A stretch of DNA of 64,000 nucleotides, taken from assembly GCF_001514305.1 (NCBI RefSeq), contig NZ_KQ949109.1, forward strand, positions 1-64,000. The letters are read 5' to 3'. Source of the DNA: Streptomyces dysideae (GTDB lineage Bacteria; Actinomycetota; Actinomycetes; Streptomycetales; Streptomycetaceae). Below the pieces are notes generated by a model. The model had not been told where the DNA came from, searched no databases, and was given only the letters and a program-made list of their open reading frames with translations. This document shows positions 40,149 to 49,699 of the stretch, in pieces (within the stretch, counting starts at the first letter, position 1; each line of letters starts with the position of its first letter). Position numbers and translations under genes: made by a program.

Positions 40149-42074
40149 ATGACGGACGAGGACACCAGGTACGAGGCTGTGCGGAGCAGGGACGCCCGTT
40201 TCGACGGAGAGTTCTTCTTCGCCGTCGAGACGACCGGTATCTACTGCCGTCCCAGCTGCCCGGCGGTCACGCCGAAGCGGCGCAACGTACGGTTCTTCGC
40301 GACGGCCGCCGCCGCGCAGGGCTCCGGGTTCCGGGCCTGCCGGCGGTGCCGTCCGGACGCCGTACCGGGGTCGGCGGAGTGGAACGTACGGGCCGACGTG
40401 GTCGGCCGGGCGATGCGGCTGATCGGCGACGGCATCGTCGACCGCGAGGGCGTCGTCGGCCTCGCGACCCGGCTCGGCTACAGCGCACGCCAGCTGCAGC
40501 GCCAGCTCACCGCCGAACTCGGCGCCGGCCCTGTCGCGCTCGCCCGGTCCCAGCGGGCGCACACCGCGCGTGTGCTCCTGCAGACCACCGAGCTGCCGAT
40601 CACGGAGATCGCGTTCGCGTCCGGGTTCGCCAGTGTGCGCCAGTTCAACGACACGATCCGGACCGTGTACGACCGCACCCCGAGCGAACTGCGAGGCGCC
40701 CACGCCGCCCACCGGCGTACGGCCGTCACCCCGGCCGCCGGAATCCCGCTGCGCCTCGCCTACCGCGGCCCCTATCACGCCGCCGCCGTCTTCGACCTCC
40801 TGGAACACGAGGCCGTCCCCGGCATCGAGGCGATGACGGGCTCACCCGGTCACCGGACGTACCGACGCACCCTCCGGCTGCCCCACGGCACCGGAATCGT
40901 CGCGGTCGACGAACGCCCCGGCACGCCGCAGCCCCGACCCGGCGCTCACACCAGCGCCCGGCCGGCCCGGAAGCCCCCGCCCGGCACCGCCTTGACGTCA
41001 CGCGGCGGTGCTCATCCTGAGGCTGATCCTCCCGCCGCCACGACGACGCCCGGCGACGCCCACCCTGCCGCCGAGGTCTCGCCCGGCGCTGCTCACCCCG
41101 ATGCCGGGTCGGGCACCTCCGAGGTCCCGCCCGGCGTTGCCCAGTCTGCTGCCGCGTCCGGTATCCCCAACGCCTCGCCCGGCGCTGCCCGCCCTGACGC
41201 CGCGTCCGGCACGCTCGAGCCCCCGCCGAGCGACCTCCACCCCGACACCGCGTCCGGTATCCCCAACGCCTCGCCCGGTGCTGCCCGCCCTGACGCCGCG
41301 TCCGGCACGCTCGAGCCCCCGCCGAGCGACCTCCACCCCGACACCGCGTCCGGTGTCCCCAACGCCTCGCCCGGCGCTGCCCGCCCCGCCATCCCCGGCA
41401 CCTCGGAGCCCTCACCCGGCAGCACCCACCCCACCCCCGGTCCCCGCGCGCCCCGAACCCCCACCCCACCCGCACCGACCCACCCCGGCGGCTGGCTCAA
41501 CGCCCGCCTGCGCCTCACCGACCCCCGCGACCTGACCACCGCCGTCCAACGCCTCCGGCGCCTCTTCGACCTCGACGCCGATCCGTACGCCGTCGACGAG
41601 CGCCTCGGCGCCGATCCCGGGCTTGCCCCGCTGGTCGCCGCCAGGCCCGGGCTGCGGTCGCCCGGTGCCGCTGATCCGGAGGAGCTGGCGGTGCGGGCGC
41701 TGGTGGGGCGGGGCGTGGCCGAGGGGCTGGTGCGGCGGTACGGTAAGGCGCTCGACGCGCCCTGCGGCAGCCTCACTCACCTGTTCCCCGAACCGGCCGT
41801 CCTCGCCGAGGCCGAGCCCGACGGCCCCCTGGGCAGCCTCACCGCCGCTCTCGCCGACGGTGCCGTACGACTCGACGCGGGCGCCGACCGGGACGACGCG
41901 CAGGACGCGCTGCTCGCCCTGCCGGGACTGGACGCCCGTACCGTCGCCGTCATCCGCACCCGCGCGCTCGGCGACCCGGACGTCGCCCCGCCCGGCGCCG
42001 GCGTCCCCGACAGCTGGCGCCCCTGGCGCTCCTATGCCGTGCAACACCTGCGTATCGCAGGGGAGTTGGAGTAA
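40149..42074 (+). CDS. alkA: Ada-type activator fused to AlkA 3-methyladenine DNA glycosylase, with repeat insert
   Basis: A 641-residue DNA-alkylation repair protein; relatives are about 480-500. Residues 5-75 form the Ada zinc domain with C33, C37, C64 and C67. An AraC-type helix-turn-helix follows (about 80-185), then the AlkA N-terminal domain. At about residue 260, after GIVAVDERPG, a Pro/Ala/Ser-rich insert of about 180 residues with a 32-residue repeat interrupts the glycosylase. The fold resumes at GGWLNARLRLTDPRDL and ends with the HhH glycosylase (LLALPGLDARTVAVIRTRAL, catalytic Asp in GDPDV). The insert falls at a domain boundary and may be tolerated. ATG 40149. Followed 5 bp later by ogt. 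Confidence 0.9.
   Translation: MTDEDTRYEAVRSRDARFDGEFFFAVETTGIYCRPSCPAVTPKRRNVRFFATAAAAQGSGFRACRRCRPDAVPGSAEWNVRADVVGRAMRLIGDGIVDREGVVGLATRLGYSARQLQRQLTAELGAGPVALARSQRAHTARVLLQTTELPITEIAFASGFASVRQFNDTIRTVYDRTPSELRGAHAAHRRTAVTPAAGIPLRLAYRGPYHAAAVFDLLEHEAVPGIEAMTGSPGHRTYRRTLRLPHGTGIVAVDERPGTPQPRPGAHTSARPARKPPPGTALTSRGGAHPEADPPAATTTPGDAHPAAEVSPGAAHPDAGSGTSEVPPGVAQSAAASGIPNASPGAARPDAASGTLEPPPSDLHPDTASGIPNASPGAARPDAASGTLEPPPSDLHPDTASGVPNASPGAARPAIPGTSEPSPGSTHPTPGPRAPRTPTPPAPTHPGGWLNARLRLTDPRDLTTAVQRLRRLFDLDADPYAVDERLGADPGLAPLVAARPGLRSPGAADPEELAVRALVGRGVAEGLVRRYGKALDAPCGSLTHLFPEPAVLAEAEPDGPLGSLTAALADGAVRLDAGADRDDAQDALLALPGLDARTVAVIRTRALGDPDVAPPGAGVPDSWRPWRSYAVQHLRIAGELE
41154..41388 (+). repeat. 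96-bp minisatellite inside alkA
   Basis: Two complete 96-bp units start at 41154 and 41250, with a partial third at 41346. The units are almost identical and in frame, each coding 32 residues with blocks ASGIPNASPGAARPD and SGTLEPPPSDLHPDT. Flanking sequence carries older, diverged copies of the same Pro/Ala/Ser motif. Confidence 0.9.
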
Positions 42075-42079
42075 CCACC

Positions 42080-42577
42080 ATGACCACCACGATCCCGATC
42101 CACTGGACCGAGTTCGACAGCCCCCTCGGCCCCCTCCTCCTCACCGCCGACCCCGCCACCGGCGCCCTGACCTCCCTCTCCGTCCGGGGTCAGAAGGGCG
42201 GCCGCACCGTCCAGGACGGCCGGCGCCGCGACCCCGCCCTCTTCCGTGCCGCCGAGGAACAGCTCACCGCCTACTTCGCCGGTGAACTCAAGGAGTTCCG
42301 GCTGGAGTTGCGCACCGACGGCAGTGAATTCCGGGAGCGTGTGTGGGCGGCCCTCGACGACGTCCCCTACGGCGGGACCACGACCTACGGCGAGATCGCC
42401 GCGCGCATCGGCGCCTCCCGGGCCGCCGTACGCGCCGTCGGCGGGGCGATCGGCGCCAACCCGCTGCTCGTCGTCCGCCCGTGCCACCGCGTGATCGGCG
42501 CCGACGGCTCGCTGACGGGATACGCGGGCGGCCTCGAGCGCAAGGTCGAGCTGCTCACCCTGGAAGGCGCGCTCTGA
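42080..42577 (+). CDS. ogt: Methylated-DNA--protein-cysteine methyltransferase
   Basis: A 165-residue O6-alkylguanine transferase that takes alkyl groups from DNA onto its own cysteine. The active site is VVRPCHRVIG; the DNA-binding helix is YGEIAARIGASRAAVRAVGGAIGANP. Length is normal for Ogt. It starts 5 bp after alkA, so the two alkylation-repair genes form an operon, and the Ada-like half of the alkA product may activate it after methylation. Confidence 0.95.
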   Translation: MTTTIPIHWTEFDSPLGPLLLTADPATGALTSLSVRGQKGGRTVQDGRRRDPALFRAAEEQLTAYFAGELKEFRLELRTDGSEFRERVWAALDDVPYGGTTTYGEIAARIGASRAAVRAVGGAIGANPLLVVRPCHRVIGADGSLTGYAGGLERKVELLTLEGAL

Positions 42578-42583
42578 GGCTCG

Positions 42584-42961
42584 TCAGCCCTTGTCGTCCT
42601 CCAGGCCCCAGCTGTGGATCCGCCGCGGATGGATGCGGATGACCTCCTCGCTGAAGTGCGGCCCCAGATCGTGCGGACCGGTGAGCAGCTCCGCCTCCCC
42701 GCGGATGTCGATCCCGCGCACCCGCCACGGCCGTACGCTCGCGATGTCGTCGACGACCAGGGCGACCTTCGGGTTCTTCCGCAGGTTGCGCCACTTCTTG
42801 GTGCGGCCCATGGCGTAGCCGCCGACCAGGATCGTCCCGTCGTCCTGCGGAAAGAAGCCGACCGGGTTCGCCTGCGGCTGGCCCTGGGGATCGACGGTGG
42901 CCAGCCGTCCCAGCCGCTGCGACTTCAGGTACGCACGCTCCGCCTCGCTGAATTCCGTCAT
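42584..42961 (-). CDS. PPOX-class F420-dependent oxidoreductase
   Basis: A 125-residue split-barrel flavin/F420-binding protein with the family's opening FSEAERAYLKSQRLGRLATV, then GQPQANPVGFFP, GRTKKWRNLRKNPKVALVVDD and RGEAELL near the middle. Such proteins reduce or bind F420 substrates. It converges with ogt with 6 bp between stops. Confidence 0.88.
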   Translation of the reverse strand: MTEFSEAERAYLKSQRLGRLATVDPQGQPQANPVGFFPQDDGTILVGGYAMGRTKKWRNLRKNPKVALVVDDIASVRPWRVRGIDIRGEAELLTGPHDLGPHFSEEVIRIHPRRIHSWGLEDDKG

Positions 42962-43029
42962 GGACGTCAGCCAAGCACGCCCGCCCCGCCGGGCACATCG
43001 GCTGCGCGACCTACGGCCGTGGGCCTACG

Positions 43030-43512
43030 TCAGCCCCACAGCACCGCCCCCAGCCACGCCCCCGCGATCAGCAGGCACGTGAACAGCTCCGCCAGCACGC
43101 TCGACCCGCCCGAGCGCATCGCCGTCCGCAGTGCGGCCCGCGCCTCGCCGTGGCGGCCGAGACGGAGCCGTTCCTCGACGTAGATGCCGGCCATGAAGCC
43201 CGGGATCGCGCCGATCACGGGGATGAGGAAGAAGCCGAGGAGCGCCCCGAGCCCGGCGTACACGGCCATTCGGCGGGTGGCCCCGCTGTGCCGCAGTCTG
43301 CGGGGCGGCAGGGCCCAGCGCACCACCTGGGAGAGGAACAGCGCGACCGTCGCGCCGACCAGCACCCACCAGGCGACCGGCTGCGGATCCTTCAGCGCCC
43401 ACCACAGCACCGCGGCCCACACGAGCCACGACCCCGGCACCCCGGGCACCAGCACTCCGCACAGGCCGAGCAGAAGGACCAGGCCGACCAGGAGGAGGTC
43501 CACCACTCCCAT
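43030..43512 (-). CDS. DUF456 membrane protein
   Basis: A 160-residue DUF456 protein with glycine-rich membrane segments: LLLVGLVLLLGLCGVLVPGV, WWVLVGATVALFLSQVV, VYAGLGALLGFFLIPVIGAI and a C-terminal helix. The GxxxG pattern typical of the family is evident. Function of the family unknown. Alone on the minus strand. Confidence 0.9.
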   Translation of the reverse strand: MGVVDLLLVGLVLLLGLCGVLVPGVPGSWLVWAAVLWWALKDPQPVAWWVLVGATVALFLSQVVRWALPPRRLRHSGATRRMAVYAGLGALLGFFLIPVIGAIPGFMAGIYVEERLRLGRHGEARAALRTAMRSGGSSVLAELFTCLLIAGAWLGAVLWG

Positions 43513-43557
43513 CTGTCCAGAGTGCCGGAGGCTCCGAGAAGGCGCAGGTCAGCCAGG

Positions 43558-44547
43558 TCACTGGGGTTGCTCGCGGGCCACCCAGCCCCGTTCGTACACA
43601 TGCCACCCCAGTTGCAGCCGGGTCGTCACGCCGGCCAGCTCCATCAGCCGCTTCACCCGCCGCTGCACGGTCCGCAGGCCCAGGTCGAGCTGTTTGGCCA
43701 CGCTCGCGTCGGTCAGTCCCGCCAGCAGCAGCGACAGCACTTCCAGGTCGGTGTCGTCGGGGGCGGACGGCTCCTCCTCGCTGACGCCTGACGATCCCAG
43801 CCGCAGCGGCAGCGCCTCCCGCCACACCGACTCGAACAGCCCGGACAGCAGCTCCAGCAGCCCGCTCGCGTGCACCACCAGCGCGGCCGGCCCCGAGGTG
43901 TGCGAGGTGAGCGGTACGAGGGCGAGGCTCCGGTCGGCGATCACCAGCTTGGTCGGCACCTGGTCCACCACCCGTACCTGCTCGTCGCGGCCGAGCGCGG
44001 CGGACAGTTCGGCGAGGCCGTGCGGCTGGTCGAGGACCGAGCGCTCCAGCACCACCCGGCAGCGGACGCCGCGGCCGGCCGCCTGCTCCTCGGCGTTGTA
44101 CTCCATGCCGGTGACGGCGACCGGGCGGCCGGTGACCAGCGCGCACACTTCCTTGCTCGCGCCGAGCTGGATCTGCAGGAAGCGCTGCGACACCGCGGCC
44201 GCCCCGACCACCACCTCGACCAGGTCGTGCACGGCCGACTCGGCGGCCGCCGCCCGGTACTCCTCGGCGAGCAGAGCCGCCGTCAACTCCGCCTTCTCCA
44301 GCTCGTGCCGACGCTGGGTGAGCAGCGCGCCGAGGGCCGCCCCGGGCGGCGCGGCGACCCAGCGGCCGGGCCGGGCGGGGGACTGGGCCGCGAGTCCGTG
44401 CCGCTCCAGGCGGCGCAGCGCGCGCTCGGTGTCGTGTTCGCCGAGCGTCAGCCGCCGCGCGAGGTCGGGCACGTCGGCGGCGCCCACGGACACCAGCGCC
44501 CGGTACGCCGACTCGTGCGTCTCGTCGAGACCTATCGCTCCCAGCAT
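43558..44547 (-). CDS. TrmB-like/LuxR-type regulator
   Basis: A 329-residue regulator. The N-terminus is a TrmB-type winged helix (LDETHESAYRALVSVGAADV, DTERALRRLERHGL), the middle an effector-like region, and the C-terminus a LuxR helix-turn-helix (VLSLLLAGLTDASVAKQLDL, RTVQRRVKRLMELAGV). This fusion is common in Streptomyces and sometimes sits near secondary-metabolite or stress genes; no target is evident here. ATG 44547 has GGAAGGGACG upstream. Confidence 0.9.
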   Translation of the reverse strand: MLGAIGLDETHESAYRALVSVGAADVPDLARRLTLGEHDTERALRRLERHGLAAQSPARPGRWVAAPPGAALGALLTQRRHELEKAELTAALLAEEYRAAAAESAVHDLVEVVVGAAAVSQRFLQIQLGASKEVCALVTGRPVAVTGMEYNAEEQAAGRGVRCRVVLERSVLDQPHGLAELSAALGRDEQVRVVDQVPTKLVIADRSLALVPLTSHTSGPAALVVHASGLLELLSGLFESVWREALPLRLGSSGVSEEEPSAPDDTDLEVLSLLLAGLTDASVAKQLDLGLRTVQRRVKRLMELAGVTTRLQLGWHVYERGWVAREQPQ

Positions 44548-44859
44548 CAGGCTGCGTCCCTTCCCGGAAAACCGGCCACGCGGTTCGGCCCGTGGGGGGG
44601 AAACGACCACGGCGGGAACCGCCTCGGCACATCATCGCCGTACCACCCGTCACTCTGCCAAGGTGTCGCCACCGCAGCATCAACCACCGCCCGCCTCGCC
44701 CGCTTTGGGCAGCGGGGCCGGGGAAACGCAAACTGCCCGGCGACATGTTTCGTGCGCCTGTTCGGGTCCTCACTCGATACGCCGTTCGACACGGCGTGCC
44801 GGGTCGGATTTTCCGGATGCCCCGTTTTCATCCGGCCCGTGCGGTGGACAATTAGCGGC
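44548..44859. other. Intergenic region between divergent LuxR and PP2C genes
   Basis: No gene seen. This 312-bp stretch must hold both promoters. GGGAAAC and GGGAAC blocks occur at 44597-44617 but without a convincing spaced partner. Confidence 0.4.
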
Positions 44860-46327
44860 ATGAGCCAGCAGGGGGGAAAGCCCACCGGGCAAGAGGACGA
44901 CTGGTGGGGGCAGCTGTACGACGACTCCACCCAGGACACGGGACCGACAGCCGCACCCGACTCCCTGGACGACCGCTTCGCGTCGGCGGCGGGGACGGTG
45001 AACGCCGAGGGCGGATCCGGGGGCCCGTCGACCTTCCCGGCGGGGCTGCCGAGGCCGCCGGGCTTCGAGGTGGAGGCGGAGGTGGAGGCGGCGGAGGCTC
45101 GGGGGCGTACGGCGCCGACGGCCGGAGGGGGGACCTCGACCGAGACGCCACCGGTCACGACGGTGCCGGCCTCCCGGATGCCTTCCGACGGAGACCGGTT
45201 GCCTCCCGACGCGGAGCAGGCGACCGACCCGCCGGCACCGACGCCCCGCACAGGCCGGCCCACCGAAGAACCCCCCACCCGGACAGCCACCCAGGTCGAC
45301 CTCCCCACTCTCCCCCCGAGGCCCCTCGACTACGTCGGCTCCGGCCCACCCACCTACGACGCCGAACCCACCGCCCTCCCACCCCGCCGACCCGGACGAC
45401 CTCGACGACCTGGTCGCCGACACCGTCCTCGACGGCGCCCGCTACGGCACCTGCGTCCTCCGCGCCGTATCCGTCCGCGGGGACTCCGCCCGCTACCGGG
45501 GCGAACCCCGCCGCGACTCCCTCCTCACCGCCCGCTTCGGCACCGGCGGACACGCACTCGTCCTCGTCGCGATGGCCACCGGCGCCCGCGCCACCCCCGG
45601 CGCCCATCGTGCCGCCGCCGAGGCCTGCCACTGGATCGGCCGGGCCGTGGGGCGCAGTCACGCCCGGCTTGCCGAGGACATCCGGGCGGCGCGGCGCGGC
45701 GACCTCAAGTCCGGCCTGCACCGCCTCACCGACCGCAGCCTCGGCAAACTCCGTGCCACCGCCGCCGAACAGGGCGTGGACCCGGAGGAGTACGCGGCGA
45801 GCCTGCGCTGCCTCCTCCTGCCCGCCGACCCCGACTGCCGTACGCGCGTCTTCTTCGGCGTCGGAGCGGGCGGACTGTTCCGGCTCCGGGACGGCGACTG
45901 GCAGGACATCGAACCGCGCGTCACCGACGTCACCGGCGAGCCCGTCGTCGGCTTCGGCGCACTGCCCCCCGGTGCAGGCACCGGCTCCACCGGAGCGGCT
46001 GACGCCGCGCCCCCTTTTACCGAGGGCGACCGGCTCACCATGGACCTCGGCATCACCACACCCCCGAGCCCCTACGAGCCCGCCCCCGAACCACCCCGTG
46101 AACCCTTCCGCTTCCGCGCCTCCGTGGCCCGGCCGGGTGACACGCTCCTGATGTGCACCGGCGGCCTCGCCGAACCGCTGCGCGGGGAGCAGGACCTGTG
46201 CGAGTACCTCGCCGGCCGGTGGTCCGGGGCGGCGCCGCCCGGCCTCGCGGCGTTCCTCGCGGACGCCCAGGTCAGGGTCAAGGGATACGCGGACGACCGT
46301 ACGGCGGCTGCCGTCTGGGAGGTGTGA
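44860..46327 (+). CDS. PP2C-family protein phosphatase with apparent frameshift
   Basis: A Pro/Thr-rich N-terminal region of about 170 residues precedes a PP2C-like phosphatase fold: LDDLVADTVLDGARYGTCVL, FGTGGHALVLVAMATGA, LMCTGGLAEPL, and a C-terminal DDRTAAAVWEV. The N-terminal frame runs from ATG 44860 and the phosphatase part lies one frame over. Removing one C from CCCC at 45382-45385 joins them as EPTALPPADPDDLDDL, giving a product of about 488 residues. Either a sequencing error or a recent one-base insertion. The fold lacks some PP2C metal-site aspartates at the start, so activity is unsure. Converges with the HTH gene downstream. Confidence 0.75.
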
Positions 46328-46347
46328 GCGGTGACCGTGCCCCGGCC

Positions 46348-47631
46348 TCAGCTGTAGGGAACCCACTGGCGTGCGGAGGTGTCGTAGGTGTAGCGCGGCA
46401 GCCCCTTGATGCTCGTCGTGCGGAACGGGCGGCCGTGGTCGTCGATGCGGACCGTGCCGGTGCGGCCCTGCGAGGACCAGTCCAGTTCGAGGTACCAGGC
46501 GCAGTCGCAGGTCTCGGTCCGCGCGGTCACCAGCAGGATCTCGGGGTCCTCGGCGGAGACACGGTAGGGCATCTGGATGGCCGGGATGGGCCCCTCGGCG
46601 TCGCCGCCGGCCTCCGAGTGGGCGACGGGCCGGTCGGCGTCCAGGTTCACGGAGAAGAAGCGGGGGGTGAGTGCTCCGCCGCAGCCCTGGTCCATGGAGT
46701 AGGAGCTGCCCTGCACCGGGGCGCCGCGCGTGACGACGCGGACCCGGAGCGCCTCCAGGACGACGGCCGTGGAGCTGCGCCCCTGGACCGAGATCTGCAC
46801 GTTGGTGTCCCGGCCGTGCAGGGCGTCCTGTGCCGCCGCCCATGTCCCGGCGTCCTGCGCGGTCGGGGGCGGCGGGACCTGTGCCGGGGGCTTGTCGATG
46901 ACGTAGTCGTGGCCGCAACCCTGGTTCCAGACCTGGGAGTTGACGGTCCAGGTGAGGGGGACGACGGGCGCGGACTCCTTCTTTCCCTGGGCCGGTCCGG
47001 AGGGGACGCCGCCCTTCCCGGTGGGCTTCGGGGTGGTTTTGTCCGACGGCTTGGCCGTCGACGGTGACCCGGTGGTGGGGGAAGGGCTGGGGGATGTGGT
47101 GCCCGGCGGCCGGTGGGAGGAGCTGCCGGGAGCCGTCGTACGGGTGGAGGGCGCGTCCTCGGCGGTGACGTCCCCGGACGGGCGGTCGGCCGGCAGGGCG
47201 GCCAGGCTGCCGAGGGTGGCGAGGAGCGCGGTGGCCACGGCCGCGGTAACCAGTAAGCGGCGGCGGAACCAGGGGCGGTGGGGATCTTCCTCCGGGTGCG
47301 GGCTCGGGGTCGGGGAGCCGTCCCCAGTGTCGTCCGGGGTGCTGGGCGTGGGCGTGGGCGTGGGGGTGCGCGGCCGTTGCCGGGCCGCCACCGCCAGGAG
47401 CCAGAGGCGGTGCAGCTCCAGCCGTTCCTCCGCCGTCGCCCCGCACAGTGCGGCGAAGCGCTCGACGGGGGCGTAGTCGAGGGGGACCGCGTCGCCGGCG
47501 CAGTAGCGGTGCAGCGTGGAGGTGTTCATGTTCAGGCGGCGGGCCAACTGGCCGTAACTGCGGTCCGTGCGTTCCTTCAGCCGCGTCAGCAGCGCGGCGA
47601 ACTCGTGGACTTCGTCCTGTGGTGCCGACAC
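46348..47631 (-). CDS. XRE-type HTH membrane protein with extracellular domain
   Basis: A 427-residue protein. The N-terminal helix-turn-helix (LKERTDRSYGQLARRLNMNT, residues about 10-70) is followed by a Pro/Thr linker, one membrane helix at about 148-168 (LLVTAAVATALLATLGSLAA) and a Ser/Thr/Pro stalk. The extracellular beta domain of about 190 residues has scattered cysteines (QVWNQGCGHDYVIDKPPAQV, SMDQGCGGALTP, TETCDCAWYLELDW). The layout is that of a membrane-tethered regulator sensing an outside signal; such proteins recur in Streptomyces without known function. GTG 47631 follows GGGGAGA. Confidence 0.82.
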   Translation of the reverse strand: MSAPQDEVHEFAALLTRLKERTDRSYGQLARRLNMNTSTLHRYCAGDAVPLDYAPVERFAALCGATAEERLELHRLWLLAVAARQRPRTPTPTPTPSTPDDTGDGSPTPSPHPEEDPHRPWFRRRLLVTAAVATALLATLGSLAALPADRPSGDVTAEDAPSTRTTAPGSSSHRPPGTTSPSPSPTTGSPSTAKPSDKTTPKPTGKGGVPSGPAQGKKESAPVVPLTWTVNSQVWNQGCGHDYVIDKPPAQVPPPPTAQDAGTWAAAQDALHGRDTNVQISVQGRSSTAVVLEALRVRVVTRGAPVQGSSYSMDQGCGGALTPRFFSVNLDADRPVAHSEAGGDAEGPIPAIQMPYRVSAEDPEILLVTARTETCDCAWYLELDWSSQGRTGTVRIDDHGRPFRTTSIKGLPRYTYDTSARQWVPYS

Positions 47632-47867
47632 TGTTTCTCCCCGTGTCCTCCCCGTCCCGGGACGGCATCCCAGGCACCCCATATACCTGCACGTCAGATG
47701 GCCTGGGATGGTTCCACCGTCGCGGATCGGGCGGCAGTGCTTGCCTCCGCCGCCTGTGACCGCTGATGCTCTTGGTGTCGCACCGACCAGAGCCGGACAG
47801 ACCATCCGCCGTCGGTGACGTCGGACATCCACGCACTCTTGCACGCACTCTTCCACGGGGGACACCC

Positions 47868-48488
47868 ATGCCCAAGCGCACCAGAGCAGGCGCGCTCACC
47901 GCACTCGTCGCCGCGGTTCTCGCGGCCGGCACCGCACTCGCCGCCGCACCGGCCGGCGCCACCACCAAGACGAGCGCGCCGAAGTTCCTCTCGGCGTCCC
48001 AACTCCCGCCGCACCCCTCGTCCTCCTGGACCGCGGGCAAGGTCACCGACGGCGTGCCCGACGAGTTCCAGTACTGCCTGGGCGAGGCCCTCCTGGCCTA
48101 CGACTCCCGCTACCGCGCCTTCCACACCGACCTGGACACCGGTGCCCGGCAGCTGAACGTCGTCGTCGGCAGCACTGCCAAGGCCAAGGCTCTCGCCACC
48201 CGGCTGAACAAGGCGTTCCGGAACTGCGCGACGCGCATCGCGGTGTCCGACCCGGAGACCAAGGCCGAGTACCGGAACTACGGCACGCTCCCCGTCGAGG
48301 AGGGCGCCCGCGTCCACGGCCTGCACACCGTCACCTCCTGGGGCGCGATGGACATCCGGCTCCTCTCCGTCGGCCGGGACGGACGGACCGTCACCGTCGT
48401 GGAGTGGTCGCAGATGGGCGCCTTCAAGGACGCGCCGGTCAAGGCCTTCAAGAAGACGACCACCACGGCCGTCAACAAGCTGCACTGA
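47868..48488 (+). CDS. Secreted hypothetical protein
   Basis: A 206-residue secreted protein with signal peptide MPKRTRAGALTALVAAVLAA and cleavage near GATT. The mature part has two cysteines (FQYCLGEAL and FRNCATRI), a pattern seen in small PknH-sensor-like secreted proteins, and ends FKKTTTTAVNKLH. Function unknown. ATG 47868 lies after GGGGGACACCC. An 11-bp direct repeat (CACGCACTCTT, twice near 47831-47852) lies in its leader. Confidence 0.75.
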   Translation: MPKRTRAGALTALVAAVLAAGTALAAAPAGATTKTSAPKFLSASQLPPHPSSSWTAGKVTDGVPDEFQYCLGEALLAYDSRYRAFHTDLDTGARQLNVVVGSTAKAKALATRLNKAFRNCATRIAVSDPETKAEYRNYGTLPVEEGARVHGLHTVTSWGAMDIRLLSVGRDGRTVTVVEWSQMGAFKDAPVKAFKKTTTTAVNKLH

Positions 48489-49162
48489 CCGCACGACCAT
48501 CACGGAGAACGGGGGCCGCCCTCCCGCACGGGGGTCGGGCGGGCGGCCCCGCGGCCGGCCGGCACCAGCGGATTCCGGCCAGTTTCGCGAGCTCGGCGCC
48601 CGGTCCATGGGCAGCGTGCGCACCAGCTCCGGGAGGACCTCCGCGTCGAGCACCAACTGCCCCACTTCTTCGTCGAGTACGGCCGGGTCGGTAGACCGGG
48701 ATCGGTAGAAGGGGCGGCCGTCGGCGGTCACGATGTCGCCCGGGTGACTGAGCCCGATGCCGTGCGGGACGACCGGGGCGGCTGCCTCCGGCGGGGACAG
48801 ATGCACCGGCTCGCCTCACCTCGCCGGGGCGCGACGGTCAGGTGGCGGTTGTGCGGGTGAACGGCTTGGCAGGGCACTCCGGTGGTGTCGTACTGCAGCC
48901 CCTCGCCGGGCACATGCCACCCGGACAGGCCCGCGGCACCCGGCCGACGGCCCCCCGGTGCCTCAGGAAGACACAGTTCAGGCTTCGTCTACCCCGATCG
49001 CGGTCCGTCATCCGTGGCCGAACACCTGGGCGTTGACGATTCGACATGACTGTCGCGGGTGCGACGGGGCATGCATCCCGTGAACGTGTTCGAGGCAGGA
49101 GGGGAACCGACATCGGCACGCGGGCGGGGGTCATGAAGAGGCAGGCACGAGGAGGCGGTCCC
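48489..49162. other. Long region with no confident gene
   Basis: A minus-strand frame ending near 48560 and beginning at ATG 48806 reads plausibly (HPGDIVTADGRPFYRSRSTD, VLDEEVGQLVLDAEVLPELV) and may be a gene remnant, but it lacks a ribosome site and a recognisable family. The rest, including the promoter of the ATPase gene at 49163, shows nothing definite. Confidence 0.4.
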
Positions 49163-49615
49163 ATGGCGATCGGGGCCTTCTCGGCTCAGACAGTGGAGGA
49201 CAAGGTCGCGAGCGCCATGGATCAGGCGCAGCCGTCCCAGCTCAGGCGCAGACTCGGCCGGGCGGACCTGCGGGCGGTGCCCGAGGCACGCAGGGCCCTG
49301 CGCGAGCTGTTGCGGCACTGGGGGAGGCCCGGACGATCGGAGATAGCGGAACTGCTCACCAGCGAACTCGTCACCAACGCACTCGTCCACACCGACCACG
49401 ACGCGGTGCTGACCGCCACCGTCGGACCGCGTGGACTGCGAGTGGAGGTACGGGACTTTGTGGCCCGTCGGCCCAGACTGCGGGTACCGGACGCCGACGA
49501 CGGTACGCACGGCAGAGGCCTGGTCCTGGTGCAGTCCCTCGCGGACGCGTGGGGCGTGAAGGCCCACGGCGTCGGGAAAGCGGTGTGGTTCGAACTCGAC
49601 GCGAGTGCCGCGTGA
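49163..49615 (+). CDS. RsbW-like ATP-binding protein
   Basis: A 150-residue HATPase_c_2 protein of the anti-sigma kinase group. The N box is ELLTSELVTNALVHT, the Asp box EVRDFVARRP, and the G box GTHGRGLVLVQSLADAWGV, with the normal ending GKAVWFELD. Complete, unlike the other copy in this window. ATG 49163 has GAGGAGG 8 bp upstream; ATG 49133 is in frame. Single gene with a very strong terminator immediately after its stop. Confidence 0.9.
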   Translation: MAIGAFSAQTVEDKVASAMDQAQPSQLRRRLGRADLRAVPEARRALRELLRHWGRPGRSEIAELLTSELVTNALVHTDHDAVLTATVGPRGLRVEVRDFVARRPRLRVPDADDGTHGRGLVLVQSLADAWGVKAHGVGKAVWFELDASAA

Positions 49616-49671
49616 ACGGGACCGGGGTGCGACTCGATCGTCTCGATCGTTGAGTCGCACCCCGGTCCCGT
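49616..49671. terminator. Bidirectional terminator with 20-bp perfect stem
   Basis: Arms at 49616-49635 and 49652-49671 are exact complements (outer bases ACGGG/CCCGT) around a 16-nt loop. It lies directly after the ATPase stop and 28 bp past the stop of the convergent DUF2637 gene. Confidence 0.9.
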
Positions 49672-49699
49672 CACACCCGTCCTGGATTTCCGGCCTTCG

